64,000 bases of DNA from Caldilineaceae bacterium. Lineage in GTDB: Bacteria; Chloroflexota; Anaerolineae; Caldilineales; Caldilineaceae. Under the pieces are notes generated by a model. The model had not been told where the DNA came from, did not search any database, and worked only from the letters and a program-made list of their open reading frames with translations. The stretch lies in the NCBI GenBank assembly GCA_020634815.1, contig JACKBA010000005.1, positions 124,001 through 188,000 of the forward strand, written 5' to 3'. Position 1 is the first letter of the stretch; each line of letters begins with the position of its first letter. Positions 9,789 to 26,494 of this stretch are shown here, one piece after another. Made by a program: the position numbers and the translations under genes.

Positions 9789-10772
9789 TTGGATTATCCC
9801 AATCTCGAACAGATCCGGGCTGCGCGCGAGCGACTGGGCGATCTCGTGCGCGAGACGCCGGTCTGGCAGTGGCAGGGCCCCGACCTGGATGCGGTCGTTG
9901 GCGACGACACAACGGTCATGCTCAAACTGGAGTTGTTCCAGCACACCGGCTCCTTCAAACCGCGCGGCGCGTTGACGGTGATGCTCGACCTTGATGCGGA
10001 TGACCTGAGCCGCGGCGTGACTGCGGTCAGCGCCGGCAACCACGCCATCGCCGTGGCTTTTGCCGCGCATCTGCTGGGCACGACGGCCAAGGTGGTCATG
10101 CCCAAGACAGCGAATCCCGTGCGCGTGGCGCGCTCGCGTGCTTATGGCGCGCAGGTCGAACTCGTCGACAACGTACAGGAGGCCTTCGCCCGCGTGCAGC
10201 AGATCCAGGAGGAGGAAGGGCGCATCTTCGTACATCCTTTCGAGGGGCCGCTGACGACGTTGGGCACGGCAACGGTGGGGCTGGAGTTCGCCACGCAGGC
10301 GCCTGACCTGGATGCGGTGATCATTCCCATCGGCGGGGGCGGGCTCTGCGCAGGGATGGCGTGCGCGTTCAAGCAGATCCAGCCGGGGTGCCGCGTCATC
10401 GGCGTGGAGCCGGTCGGCGCCGATTCCATGCATCGCAGCTTTGCGGCCGGTGCGCCGCAGGGCATCGACAAGGTGCGCACCATTGCCGACAGCCTGGGCG
10501 CGCCCTACGCGCTGCCCTACAGCTTTGACATGTGCCGCACCTTTGTCGACGATCTGGTGCTGATCGACGATCATGCCATGCAGCGCACCATGGGGCTGCT
10601 CTTCGACGCCATGAAACTGGCCGTGGAGCCGGCCGGCGCCGCGGCGACCGCTGCCTTGTGCGGCCCGCTGCGCAAGGAATTGGCCGGCAAGCGTGTGGGC
10701 GTCATCGTCTGTGGCGCCAACATCGACCTGGCAACCTTTGCGCAGCAGGCCGTGAGTTCTCTGCCCGGATAA
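9789..10772 (+). CDS. threonine/serine dehydratase (PLP-dependent, fold type II)
   Basis: A 327-residue catabolic-type threonine dehydratase/serine racemase family enzyme without the C-terminal ACT regulatory domain. The PLP lysine is K57 in HTGSFKPRGA and the phosphate-binding loop is IGGGGLCAG. AGNHAIAVAFAA and VEPAGAAATAAL are also conserved. It would deaminate Thr to 2-oxobutyrate (or Ser to pyruvate). The start is TTG at 9789, decided by GGGAGG (9777-9782) with 6-nt spacing; no ATG fits. It lies 50 bp after the carboxyltransferase gene and may be co-transcribed. 2-Oxobutyrate feeds propionyl-CoA metabolism, which would suit the acyl-CoA neighbours (inference). Confidence 0.82.
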   Translation: MDYPNLEQIRAARERLGDLVRETPVWQWQGPDLDAVVGDDTTVMLKLELFQHTGSFKPRGALTVMLDLDADDLSRGVTAVSAGNHAIAVAFAAHLLGTTAKVVMPKTANPVRVARSRAYGAQVELVDNVQEAFARVQQIQEEEGRIFVHPFEGPLTTLGTATVGLEFATQAPDLDAVIIPIGGGGLCAGMACAFKQIQPGCRVIGVEPVGADSMHRSFAAGAPQGIDKVRTIADSLGAPYALPYSFDMCRTFVDDLVLIDDHAMQRTMGLLFDAMKLAVEPAGAAATAALCGPLRKELAGKRVGVIVCGANIDLATFAQQAVSSLPG

Positions 10773-10778
10773 TGTTCT

Positions 10779-11504
10779 ATGCGCCATGACGCGCTTAACC
10801 AGGCTTCGCGTATATTGTTGACCATCCTGCTCGTCGCGGTGGGCGGCATTGCGCTGCTCATGGCGCGCACCGCCGGCTTTGGCCTGCCCGATGCCAGCGG
10901 GTTGCTGCCGCAGGCGGTAGTCGGCGCAGCCTGGAACGACCAGGTCGCGCTGATCAGCGGGCACGCCGGCAACGATTCGGGCGCGGTGTGCGAGGACGCG
11001 GCGGGAAACGTCCTGCTGACCGAGGCGAGCATCAACGCCACGGTCGCCGAGCAGACCGCCCGGCGTCTGCGCCGCGCCGGCGCCGACGTCACGATTCTGG
11101 ATGAGTACGACGATCGGCTGCGCGGGCTGGAGGCGTCCGTGCTGGTGAGCATCCACGCCGACAGTTGCATCGACGCCTCAGGCTACAAGGCGGCTGTGCA
11201 CACCTATTCGCAGATCCCCGAGACCAGCGCGCGGCTGCTGGCCTGCATCGACCAGGCCTATCCCGCCGCCACCGGCCTGCCTCACCACCCCGACACGGTG
11301 ACGCACAACATGACCGAATACCACGCGTTCAAGCGCATCGACCCGCAGACGCCGGCCGCGATCGTCGAACTGGGCTTCCTCGGCGGCGATCAGGCCTTGC
11401 TGGTCGATCATCCTGAGCGGGCGGCCAAGGGCATCACCGACGGCATCCTCTGCTTCCTGGAAGGCGAGAGCGCAGCCAGGCAGGCCGCGGAGGCAGCGCC
11501 GTGA
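10779..11504 (+). CDS. N-acetylmuramoyl-L-alanine amidase (Amidase_3 type), membrane anchored
   Basis: A 241-residue zinc amidase that cleaves the bond between MurNAc and the stem peptide. An N-terminal hydrophobic segment (residues 11-30) is an anchor or uncleaved signal. Zinc ligands follow the AmiC pattern: H62 in LISGHAG, E82 in LLTEASIN and H126 in LVSIHADS. E197 in AAIVELGFLGG is the catalytic glutamate. No SPOR or AMIN domain is present. It begins 6 bp after the dehydratase and its TGA overlaps the GTG of the GNAT gene, so translation is probably coupled. Confidence 0.82.
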   Translation: MRHDALNQASRILLTILLVAVGGIALLMARTAGFGLPDASGLLPQAVVGAAWNDQVALISGHAGNDSGAVCEDAAGNVLLTEASINATVAEQTARRLRRAGADVTILDEYDDRLRGLEASVLVSIHADSCIDASGYKAAVHTYSQIPETSARLLACIDQAYPAATGLPHHPDTVTHNMTEYHAFKRIDPQTPAAIVELGFLGGDQALLVDHPERAAKGITDGILCFLEGESAARQAAEAAP

Positions 11505-12469
11505 GTGCCGCCGACCCGCTGGATATTCGGGCGGTCGATACCGTCGACGAGCGGATGATCGACGCACTGGCTGAGCTGTGGAACGGCGCGCTGCCGGCCG
11601 ACCTGGCCATCACCGGTGCGTTCGTGCGCTACAACGTGCAGCCGTCCGCGGGCGTGGCACGGCGCCTTTTTGTCGCCGAGGTTGACGGTGCGCTGGCAGG
11701 CGCCGCGTTGGCGACGGTATTGCACGGCGAACCGTCGGTCAACTCGCACGGCGAGGGCTGGATCGACCTGATGGCCGTGGCGCCTGCTCATCGACGCAGG
11801 GGGCTGGGGCGCGCGCTGCTGGCTGCGGCCGAGGCATGGCTGGCAGGGCAAGGCTGCGCCCAGGCGTCCATCGGCGCGGGGCCGCGCCCCTTCACGCCGG
11901 GCCTGCCCGACCCGACTGACGCCGCTCCCTTCTTTGCTGCGTGCCGCTACGAGTCCGGCGGCACGGCGTGGGACATGGCGTCCAACCTGGCGGGCTATAC
12001 GCCGCCTGACGTAGTGCGCGAGATCGCGGGCGTCGTGCGCCCCGCCACACCGCGCCACGCCGACGACTTGCTCGCCTTCTTGCGCCGCGAGTTCCCTGGC
12101 CGCTGGCGCTACGAGGCCGAAGCGTTCCTGGCCGACGGCGGTCGTCTCTCCGACTACATGCTACTATGGACGGAGCGGGGCGTCGACGGCTGCTGCCTGT
12201 TGACCTTTCCCGACTCGATGCGACCCATGGAGCGCTACTACCCGTACCGGCTGCCCAAGCCGTGGGGACAGCTCGGCTCCATCGGCGTCAGCGCCGACCG
12301 CCGCGGCCAGGGCTACGGCGCGGCGCTGCTCGACGCCGGCCTGCGCCGCCTGCACGACAACGGCATCAACGGCTGCGTCATCGACTGGACGGGGCTGGTC
12401 GATTTCTACGCCCGTTTTGGCTTTGAGCGCTATCGATCGTACACCATGCTCGCCCGGTCATTGCAGTAG
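11501..12469 (+). CDS. tandem GNAT-domain N-acetyltransferase
   Basis: A 322-residue protein with two GNAT domains in a row. The first acetyl-CoA motif is VAPAHRRRGLGRALLAAAEAWL (about residues 88-109) and the second is VSADRRGQGYGAALLDAGLRRL (about 263-284). GNAT enzymes move an acetyl group from acetyl-CoA to an amine; the substrate here is unknown. The start is GTG 11501 inside the amidase stop (GTGA overlap). The overlap with a cell-wall amidase may hint at an envelope substrate, but this is only positional. Confidence 0.8.
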   Translation: MSAADPLDIRAVDTVDERMIDALAELWNGALPADLAITGAFVRYNVQPSAGVARRLFVAEVDGALAGAALATVLHGEPSVNSHGEGWIDLMAVAPAHRRRGLGRALLAAAEAWLAGQGCAQASIGAGPRPFTPGLPDPTDAAPFFAACRYESGGTAWDMASNLAGYTPPDVVREIAGVVRPATPRHADDLLAFLRREFPGRWRYEAEAFLADGGRLSDYMLLWTERGVDGCCLLTFPDSMRPMERYYPYRLPKPWGQLGSIGVSADRRGQGYGAALLDAGLRRLHDNGINGCVIDWTGLVDFYARFGFERYRSYTMLARSLQ

Positions 12470-12501
12470 CGACCGGGCGCAGTGGCGACAGGAGGACCGT
12501 G

Positions 12502-14607
12502 ATGGCTGGGCAACGCAAGCAGACACACTCGCCGCGTGCGGGCAAGAGCTACCCGATCGGCGCCACGGTATTGGCCGACGGCGTCAATTTCTCGGTCTAC
12601 TCGCGCAGTGCAACCGGCATGGATCTGCTGCTTTTCGACGATGTCGATGCGGCGGCGCCGGCACGGACGATAGCGCTCGATCCGGCGCGCAACCGCACCT
12701 ACTCCTACTGGCATCTCTTCGTGCCCGGTCTGCGCCCCGGCCAGATCTACGGGTATCGCGCGCACGGCCCGTACGAGCCGCTGCTGGGGATGCGCTTCGA
12801 CGCGCAGAAGGTCTTGCTCGACCCGTACGGGCGCGGTGTGGCAGTGCCCGGCGCCTACAGCCGCAAGGCCGCCTCGGTACCGGGCGACAACACGGCGCAG
12901 GCCATGAAGAGCGTGGTAGTCGATACGAGCCGCTACGACTGGGAAGGTGACATGCCGTTGCGCCGGCCGTTCGACCAGACGATCATCTACGAGATGCACG
13001 TGCGCGGTTTCACGCGGCATCCGAACTCCGGCCTGGCCCCGGAACTGCGCGGCACCTATGCCGGCCTTATCGAGCGCATCCCGTACCTCCAGGCCCTTGG
13101 CATCACCGCCGTGGAACTGCTGCCGATCTTCCAGTTCGACGCGGAGGATGCACCGGACGGGCATGTCAACTACTGGGGCTACTCGCCGGTCTCGTTCTTT
13201 GCGCCGCACATGCAGTACAGCGCGCGCGGCGATGCGGCGGCCGCGATCGACGAGTTCCGCGACATGGTCAAGGCGCTCCATCGTGCCGGCATCGAGGTGA
13301 TACTGGACGTCGTCTATAACCACACGGCGGAGGGCAAGGAGACAGGGCCGACCTTCTGTTTCCGCGGGTTGGAGAACGACGCCTATTACATTCTCGAAGA
13401 GGACCGCGAGCACTACGCCAACTACAGCGGCACCGGCAACACGCTGAATGCCAACCATTCCATGGTGCGGCGCATGATTCTCGACAGCCTGCACTACTGG
13501 GTCGATGAGATGCATGTCGACGGCTTCCGCTTCGACCTGGCGTCGATCCTCTCGCGCGATGAGAAGGGCCGCCCGCTTTCCAGTCCGCCCATCCTGTGGG
13601 ACATCGAAAACGACCCGGTGCTGGCCGGCACGAAGTTGATCGCTGAGGCGTGGGACGCGGCCGGCCTCTACCAGGTGGGCAGCTTTATCGGCGACCACTG
13701 GAAGGAGTGGAACGGGCGCTTCCGCGACGATATCCGCTCCTTTGTCAAGAGCGATCCGGGCATGGTGGAGGAGGTCGCCTCGCGCTTCTTTGCCAGCCCC
13801 GACCTCTACGCGCTGGAGAACTTGGGGCCGGAACAGAGCATCAATTTCGTCACCTGCCACGACGGTTTCACGCTCAATGATCTGGTTTCTTACAACGAGA
13901 AGCGCAACTGGGCCAACGGCGAGGAGAATCGCGACGGTCACAACGACAACCGGAGCTGGAACTGCGGGGTGGAGGGGCCGACCAATGACCCGCACGTCGA
14001 GCATCTACGGCAACGGCAGATCAAGAATTTCTTTGCCGTCACGCTGCTTTCGCTGGGCGTGCCCATGCTGCTCATGGGCGACGAGGTGCGCCGCACGCAG
14101 CACGGCAACAACAACGCCTACTGTCAGGATAACGAGATCAGTTGGTTCGACTGGTCGCTGCTGGAGAAGCATGCTGAGGTCCATCGCTTTGCGTCCGAAC
14201 TGATCCGCTTCCGCAAGGGGCTCAGCATTTTCCGCGAAGGGCACGGTCTCAGCCTCATCGAACTGCTGATGCTGGCGCGCATCGAATGGCACGGCATCGA
14301 GCTGGACAAGCCGGACAAGGGCTACGACTCACGCAGTCTGGCCCTCACCATTCGCGGCACGAGCGAGGCATTTCATGTCATGGCGAATGCGTACTGGGGG
14401 CCGCTGCGTTTCGAGTTGCCCGCCGCGCCGCGTCGCAGCGTCAACGGCTGGCGCCGCGTCATCGACACCTTCCTGCCTTCACCGGCCGATTTCTGCGCGC
14501 TGGAAGATGCCCCGGCCGTGGATGCAACGCACTACCTGGTGGAGCCGCGCTCGGTCGTCCTGCTCGCGGCCGAGATGAAGCCGCCGCCCCGCCGCCCCGA
14601 GCGCTAG
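12502..14607 (+). CDS. glgX: glycogen debranching enzyme GlgX (isoamylase-type GH13)
   Basis: A 701-residue GH13 alpha-1,6-glucosidase. An N-terminal CBM48 domain (about residues 10-130) opens PIGATVLADGVNFSVYS. The TIM barrel carries VILDVVYNHTAEG, nucleophile D345 in DGFRFDLAS, acid/base E382 in LIAEAWDA and D454 in FVTCHDGFTL. The phrase YNEKRNWANGEENRDGHNDN is characteristic of GlgX/TreX. ATG 12502 was chosen because AGGAGG (12490-12495) lies 6 nt before it; a GTG directly upstream is possible. It debranches phosphorylase-limited glycogen and may act with the amylosucrase at 49.9 kb in alpha-glucan storage. Confidence 0.93.
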   Translation: MAGQRKQTHSPRAGKSYPIGATVLADGVNFSVYSRSATGMDLLLFDDVDAAAPARTIALDPARNRTYSYWHLFVPGLRPGQIYGYRAHGPYEPLLGMRFDAQKVLLDPYGRGVAVPGAYSRKAASVPGDNTAQAMKSVVVDTSRYDWEGDMPLRRPFDQTIIYEMHVRGFTRHPNSGLAPELRGTYAGLIERIPYLQALGITAVELLPIFQFDAEDAPDGHVNYWGYSPVSFFAPHMQYSARGDAAAAIDEFRDMVKALHRAGIEVILDVVYNHTAEGKETGPTFCFRGLENDAYYILEEDREHYANYSGTGNTLNANHSMVRRMILDSLHYWVDEMHVDGFRFDLASILSRDEKGRPLSSPPILWDIENDPVLAGTKLIAEAWDAAGLYQVGSFIGDHWKEWNGRFRDDIRSFVKSDPGMVEEVASRFFASPDLYALENLGPEQSINFVTCHDGFTLNDLVSYNEKRNWANGEENRDGHNDNRSWNCGVEGPTNDPHVEHLRQRQIKNFFAVTLLSLGVPMLLMGDEVRRTQHGNNNAYCQDNEISWFDWSLLEKHAEVHRFASELIRFRKGLSIFREGHGLSLIELLMLARIEWHGIELDKPDKGYDSRSLALTIRGTSEAFHVMANAYWGPLRFELPAAPRRSVNGWRRVIDTFLPSPADFCALEDAPAVDATHYLVEPRSVVLLAAEMKPPPRRPER

Positions 14608-14616
14608 AAAACAAAA

Positions 14617-14652
14617 GACCGGAGGCCACAGGGCCTCCGGTCTCGTTGTTCT
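14617..14652. terminator. bidirectional terminator between glgX and rpoC
   Basis: GACCGGAGGCC (14617-14627) pairs with GGCCTCCGGTC (14632-14642). The plus side is followed by TCGTTGTTCTT. The minus side, reached after the rpoC stop, is followed by TTTTGTTTT. It fits the convergent arrangement of glgX and rpoC. Confidence 0.85.
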
Positions 14653-14667
14653 TACCGCGTCGAGCGA

Positions 14668-19302
<4,635 letters not shown>

Positions 19303-19316
19303 GCGCTTTATACCCT

Positions 19317-23432
<4,116 letters not shown>

Positions 23433-23468
23433 GTAATCCAGCTCCTTGATTGGCCTGAAAATGACAAT

Positions 23469-23539
23469 AAGACACCCAGGCAGACAGATTGCTCCACCGC
23501 ACCACTGCGGCGGCTGATCTGTCTACATCCTGGTGTCTT
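23469..23539 (-). promoter_or_regulatory. stem-loop in the rpoB leader
   Basis: Three nested helices are visible: AAGACACC/GGTGTCTT (23469-23476 with 23532-23539), AGACAGAT/ATCTGTCT (23482-23489 with 23517-23524) and CCGCA/TGCGG (23497-23501 with 23506-23510). The structure lies 21-91 nt upstream of the rpoB ribosome binding site. It could be a control element or an RNA stability element; no named family is recognised. Confidence 0.55.
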
Positions 23540-23578
23540 GAACTCGACACAAATGTTTCAGACGTATTTCAACTGTAC

Positions 23579-23645
23579 AAATCAAAACAGGTGAACCGTG
23601 GAGATGTGCTTACGACTGCTTGCTTCCATCTCCGCTGCTCACCTG
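23579..23645 (-). terminator. terminator-like hairpin (possible attenuator) upstream of rpoB
   Basis: On the minus strand CAGGTGA (23645-23639) pairs with TCACCTG (23594-23588), and GGAGATG (23633-23627) pairs with CATCTCC (23606-23600). The stem is followed directly by TTTTGATTT (23587-23579). No minus-strand gene lies upstream for it to terminate, so it is more likely a conditional terminator within the rpoBC leader. The stem is interrupted by internal loops and a long apical loop, which lowers certainty. Confidence 0.5.
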
Positions 23646-23714
23646 AACTCCTACGATCTAAATAGCCTATTTCCGTCGCCAATGCACCCAACAAGATGCA
23701 TGCCGTAACGATGA

Positions 23715-23743
23715 AGGCTACTCCATCTGTGCCTGCTTGTCAA
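23715..23743 (-). promoter_or_regulatory. candidate rpoBC promoter
   Basis: A perfect minus-strand TTGACA (23743-23738) is followed after 17 bp by TAGCCT (23720-23715), which keeps T1, A2 and T6 of the -10 box. It would place both leader hairpins inside the transcript, giving a leader of about 275 nt. The weak -10 leaves this uncertain. Confidence 0.4.
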
Positions 23744-24007
23744 ATCCGACAGGGAAAGAAGTCGCAACGAATTTGTGGGACGCCATCCCTGATTTCGACA
23801 GTTTCTGCCGGCGCAGCTCAAATCACCATTCAAGCCCAACTCGTCCCGGATAACTGTATTAAGCATTACAATTACTGGACGAATGGCCGTCGTTTTGCCG
23901 CCGCTGGCTCCCAGTCGCGCTGCGCATCCCGCCTCCGGGAAGGCTGGCCTGGGCGGGATATCCCAACTTTTCCCAAACTGAATATTGAAACCCGTCAAAA
24001 CTCCTAC

Positions 24008-24036
24008 TAGACAACGCCGCATTTTTGTTCTATAAT
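24008..24036 (+). promoter_or_regulatory. dcw cluster promoter (mraZ promoter)
   Basis: TAGACA (24008-24013) and a perfect TATAAT (24031-24036) are 17 bp apart. The expected start is about 24043, giving a leader of about 270 nt before mraZ. It is the only strong promoter found for the 19-kb cluster. Confidence 0.8.
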
Positions 24037-24037
24037 G

Positions 24038-24062
24038 TGGGACGAAATGGGGTAATGTGGGG
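24038..24062 (+). promoter_or_regulatory. MraZ operator: three phased TGGGN repeats
   Basis: TGGGA (24038), TGGGG (24048) and TGGGG (24058) are spaced exactly 10 bp apart, with 5-nt spacers. This is the known MraZ-box arrangement. They begin 2 bp after the -10 box and cover the transcription start, so MraZ made from this operon should repress its own promoter (known biology of the family, inferred here). Confidence 0.85.
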
Positions 24063-24166
24063 CAAAATGTTGCGGATTACCTCTTGGTGGCGGGAAAAGT
24101 GGGGAAATCGCTCGACTCGCCGCCCATTTGGGATAAGTGAGTTACCTGTTGTTCGGGGTGTTTTTT

Positions 24167-24239
24167 GTAATGTGTGGTGCGTAATGCGTACATACTTGCC
24201 GCACCAGGTATGAGTCTACGCATTGCGCATCACCATTAC
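24167..24239 (+). other. long imperfect hairpin in the mraZ leader
   Basis: The left arm (24167-24195) holds GTAATG..GTGCGTAATGCGTA and CATAC. The right arm (24206-24239) holds GTATG and TACGCATTGCGCATCACC ATTAC in the complementary order. GTAATGCG/CGCATTG units are repeated, so this may be a dispersed palindromic repeat lying in the 5' leader rather than a regulator. Confidence 0.45.
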
Positions 24240-24310
24240 GGCCCGAAAGGATTGTTCAGAGGATCAACAGTCGTCGGGCAACGGGTTACACATACAACGG
24301 CGCAGACACA

Positions 24311-24745
24311 ATGTTTCTAGGGGAGTACACCCACAGCCTCGATGCGAAAGGGCGACTGACTATTCCGGCTAAGTACCGGAACGCACTGGTCAGCGGGTTG
24401 GTGGTGACGCGTAACCCTTCAGAGAAATGTTTGTTCTTATTCCCACAAGATGAATGGGAGCGACTGGCTGAGAAAGTAAGTGCATTGCCTCTCACAGACC
24501 CCCGCTCGGCTGCATTTCGGCGAGCATTCTTCAGCGCTGCCGAAGACCTCCAGCCTGATGGACAGGGGCGAATTCTGTTGAGTCAACGGTTGCGCGACCA
24601 TGCCGGGATTGATGCCGACGTCGTGGTAGCGGGCATGAACAAGTTCGTTGAGTTGTGGCGCCCGGAGACATGGGAACAGAAAGTGCTCTCCGAATCAGGA
24701 AATGCCGACTTTGGAAGTGATTTTTTCAGCACATTAAGTCTATAG
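24311..24745 (+). CDS. mraZ: transcriptional regulator MraZ
   Basis: A 144-residue protein with two AbrB/SpoVT-like DNA-binding repeats. It opens MFLGEYTHSLDAKGRLTIPAKYR, the family signature, and the second repeat contains DGQGRILLSQRLRDHAG. MraZ forms a ring-like oligomer on TGGGN repeats and represses the dcw operon, and such repeats are present at its own promoter (24038-24062). No clear ribosome binding site precedes the ATG, which may limit its synthesis. rsmH follows after 3 nt. Confidence 0.95.
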   Translation: MFLGEYTHSLDAKGRLTIPAKYRNALVSGLVVTRNPSEKCLFLFPQDEWERLAEKVSALPLTDPRSAAFRRAFFSAAEDLQPDGQGRILLSQRLRDHAGIDADVVVAGMNKFVELWRPETWEQKVLSESGNADFGSDFFSTLSL

Positions 24746-24748
24746 CAA

Positions 24749-25714
24749 ATGGGCGACTATCCAGATGTCGCTGCGGATCCGACCGGCGCCCACCATGTTC
24801 CGGTGCTGCTCGATGAGGTTTTGCGAGGGCTCCGGGTCAAGGCCGGTATGTGGTTCGTTGACTGCACGCTCGGCGGTGGCGGACATACCGCCGCCTTGCT
24901 GGCAAAGTCGGCGCCGGATGGCAGGGTGCTCGGCATCGACGCTGATCCGGCCGCCATCAGGCGGGTTTCCGAATCGCAGGCCGACGCAATTGCTGCCGGG
25001 CGGCTGTTGTTGAGCGCAGCGCCATTTGGTCACCTGGAGAAGGTGGCGGCGGACAATGGCTTTTCTCCGGTCGATGGTGTGTTGTTCGATCTGGGTGTAA
25101 GCAGCTTCCAGTTGCAGACGTCGGAGCGGGGGTTCTCATTCTTGCAGGCCGGCCCGCTCGACATGCGCTTCGACCCGGCGCAGACATTCAGTGCTGCCGA
25201 TGTGGTCAATGACTGGGACGAAGAGGCGTTGGCCGATGTGATTTACCGGTACGGCGAGGAACAGCAGAGCCGGCGCATCGCTCGCTATCTCGTCAAGCAC
25301 CGCCCCTTTGCCACGACGGCACAGTTGGCGGAAGCGGTTGAACAGGCCGTGGGCGGACGCCGCGGCAGCCGGATTCATCCGGCAACACGCACCTTTCAAG
25401 CACTAAGAATCGTGGTGAACCAGGAGTTGCAGCAACTGGAAGAGGCTCTGCCTCAGGCGCTGCGACTGCTGAAGCCGGGCGGGCGATTGGCTGTGATCAG
25501 CTTCCACAGCCTCGAGGATCGCATCGTGAAGCAATGGATGCAGAACGAGGCGAGAAGCTACGTCCCCGACCCGACCAGGTTGCACGGCGGATTCGACCGG
25601 CAACCGACCCTGCGGATCCTCACCAAGAAACCGGCTGTGGCCGGCGAAGATGAGGTAAGCCGCAACCCACGCAGTCGATCGGCTAAGCTCCGAGTGGCCG
25701 AGAAACTGCCTTAA
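24749..25714 (+). CDS. rsmH: 16S rRNA (cytosine-1402-N4)-methyltransferase
   Basis: A 321-residue SAM-dependent methyltransferase (formerly MraW) that N4-methylates C1402 in the 16S rRNA P site. Motifs: HVPVLLDEVLRGL (about residues 13-25), SAM motif DCTLGGGGHTAALLAKS, DGVLFDLGVSSFQLQTSERGFSF, RIHPATRTFQALRIVVN and VISFHSLEDRIVKQW. Length is standard. It is second in the dcw cluster as usual. The 177 bp that follow before ftsL hold a 28-bp palindrome. Confidence 0.95.
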   Translation: MGDYPDVAADPTGAHHVPVLLDEVLRGLRVKAGMWFVDCTLGGGGHTAALLAKSAPDGRVLGIDADPAAIRRVSESQADAIAAGRLLLSAAPFGHLEKVAADNGFSPVDGVLFDLGVSSFQLQTSERGFSFLQAGPLDMRFDPAQTFSAADVVNDWDEEALADVIYRYGEEQQSRRIARYLVKHRPFATTAQLAEAVEQAVGGRRGSRIHPATRTFQALRIVVNQELQQLEEALPQALRLLKPGGRLAVISFHSLEDRIVKQWMQNEARSYVPDPTRLHGGFDRQPTLRILTKKPAVAGEDEVSRNPRSRSAKLRVAEKLP

Positions 25715-25815
25715 TCTAGGGTGAACCGTGATGTGTGACAAGTGAGCTACTGGCCCTCCCTCACACCACCCATCGCGAATCACTAAATCGGGGGCTCTCC
25801 GTAGCTCTCCGTAGT

Positions 25816-25843
25816 GTAGGGGCGACGCATGCGTCGCCCCTAC
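25816..25843. repeat. perfect 28-bp palindrome
   Basis: GTAGGGGCGACGCA (25816-25829) is followed directly by its exact complement (25830-25843) with no loop. Two tandem GCTCTCCGTA units (25794-25813) precede it. It lies between rsmH and ftsL, and resembles the GGGGCGACGCATGCGTCGCC class of dispersed palindromes seen in Chloroflexota (from memory, unverified). Confidence 0.65.
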
Positions 25844-25891
25844 TACAACCTGACACAATCATCAAACCGCATCGATTTGTTTGGTACCGTT

Positions 25892-26494
25892 ATGCTACAG
25901 CGCACCAGTATACCGCCGGCCGTTCCGGCTGATATCCGAGAGTCGCTGCAGCAAACATTGAACCGACGTTGGTCCGATGTGCTGCAGGAATTGTTGTGGT
26001 TGCCCGAGACTTCTCGGCAGTATTTGCTATTCCTGGCCATCGTGCTGGTCATCGCCGGCGGGATGATTGTCCAGGTCTGGTATTCGGTGCGGATCGCCGA
26101 GGCGCGCGCCGAGTTGCGGGCGTTGGCGGCTCAGCAGCAACGCATCGAGCGCGAGAATAGTGAGCTGGTCTACGCCATTGCCAGGAGTTCGACGTTGGAC
26201 CGGGTTTTGCGGGCGGCGCTCCAGCAGGGCTACAAGCCGGCCACGGATCGGGTCTACGTTCGACGCGACGAAGTCGCCGCTACGACGATTCCTGGGCTGG
26301 GGCAGGATTCGCTTCCGCCGGTCGCCCTCGCCCCACAGGAGTCATCGGGCGCGGCGCCGCCTGCCACCGGCCCGCTCGATGCGGCCGGGCGTGCGCTGAG
26401 CGCAGCGGGCACCTGGCTGCAAGATGTCTCGGCGCAAGCGCAGCAGAGCATTGCCCGCTTTGCCGACGGCATCAGGGAGCGATGGGTGCCATGA
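25892..26494 (+). CDS. ftsL: cell division protein FtsL-like (septum formation initiator family)
   Basis: A 200-residue bitopic protein recognised by position and architecture rather than strong sequence identity. It has a cytoplasmic N-terminus of about 45 residues and one membrane helix (about 46-66, LLFLAIVLVIAGGMIVQVWY). A coiled coil follows (about 70-105, with RAELRALAAQQQRIERENSEL), then an Ala/Pro-rich periplasmic tail. ATG 25892 was preferred. An in-frame ATG at 25829 lies inside the palindromic repeat and would add 21 residues of repeat-derived sequence. It lies between rsmH and ftsI, where FtsL bridges FtsB/FtsQ to FtsWI. Confidence 0.78.
   Translation: MLQRTSIPPAVPADIRESLQQTLNRRWSDVLQELLWLPETSRQYLLFLAIVLVIAGGMIVQVWYSVRIAEARAELRALAAQQQRIERENSELVYAIARSSTLDRVLRAALQQGYKPATDRVYVRRDEVAATTIPGLGQDSLPPVALAPQESSGAAPPATGPLDAAGRALSAAGTWLQDVSAQAQQSIARFADGIRERWVP

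Larger units (their letters stand above)
23433..24310. other. divergent regulatory region between rpoB and mraZ
   Basis: This 878-bp stretch has no convincing gene and its base composition is visibly more AT-rich than the flanks. On the minus side it holds two large hairpins of the rpoB leader (23469-23539 and 23588-23645) and a candidate promoter near 23715-23743. On the plus side it holds a consensus promoter (24008-24036), three phased TGGGN repeats (24038-24062) and a long imperfect hairpin (24167-24239) in the mraZ leader. The middle (about 23750-24000) shows nothing recognisable. Confidence 0.75.

Noticed and set aside
24025..24213. A 62-residue open frame in the mraZ leader
   Set aside because: It starts at the -10 box of the dcw promoter, has no ribosome binding site and runs through the MraZ operator.
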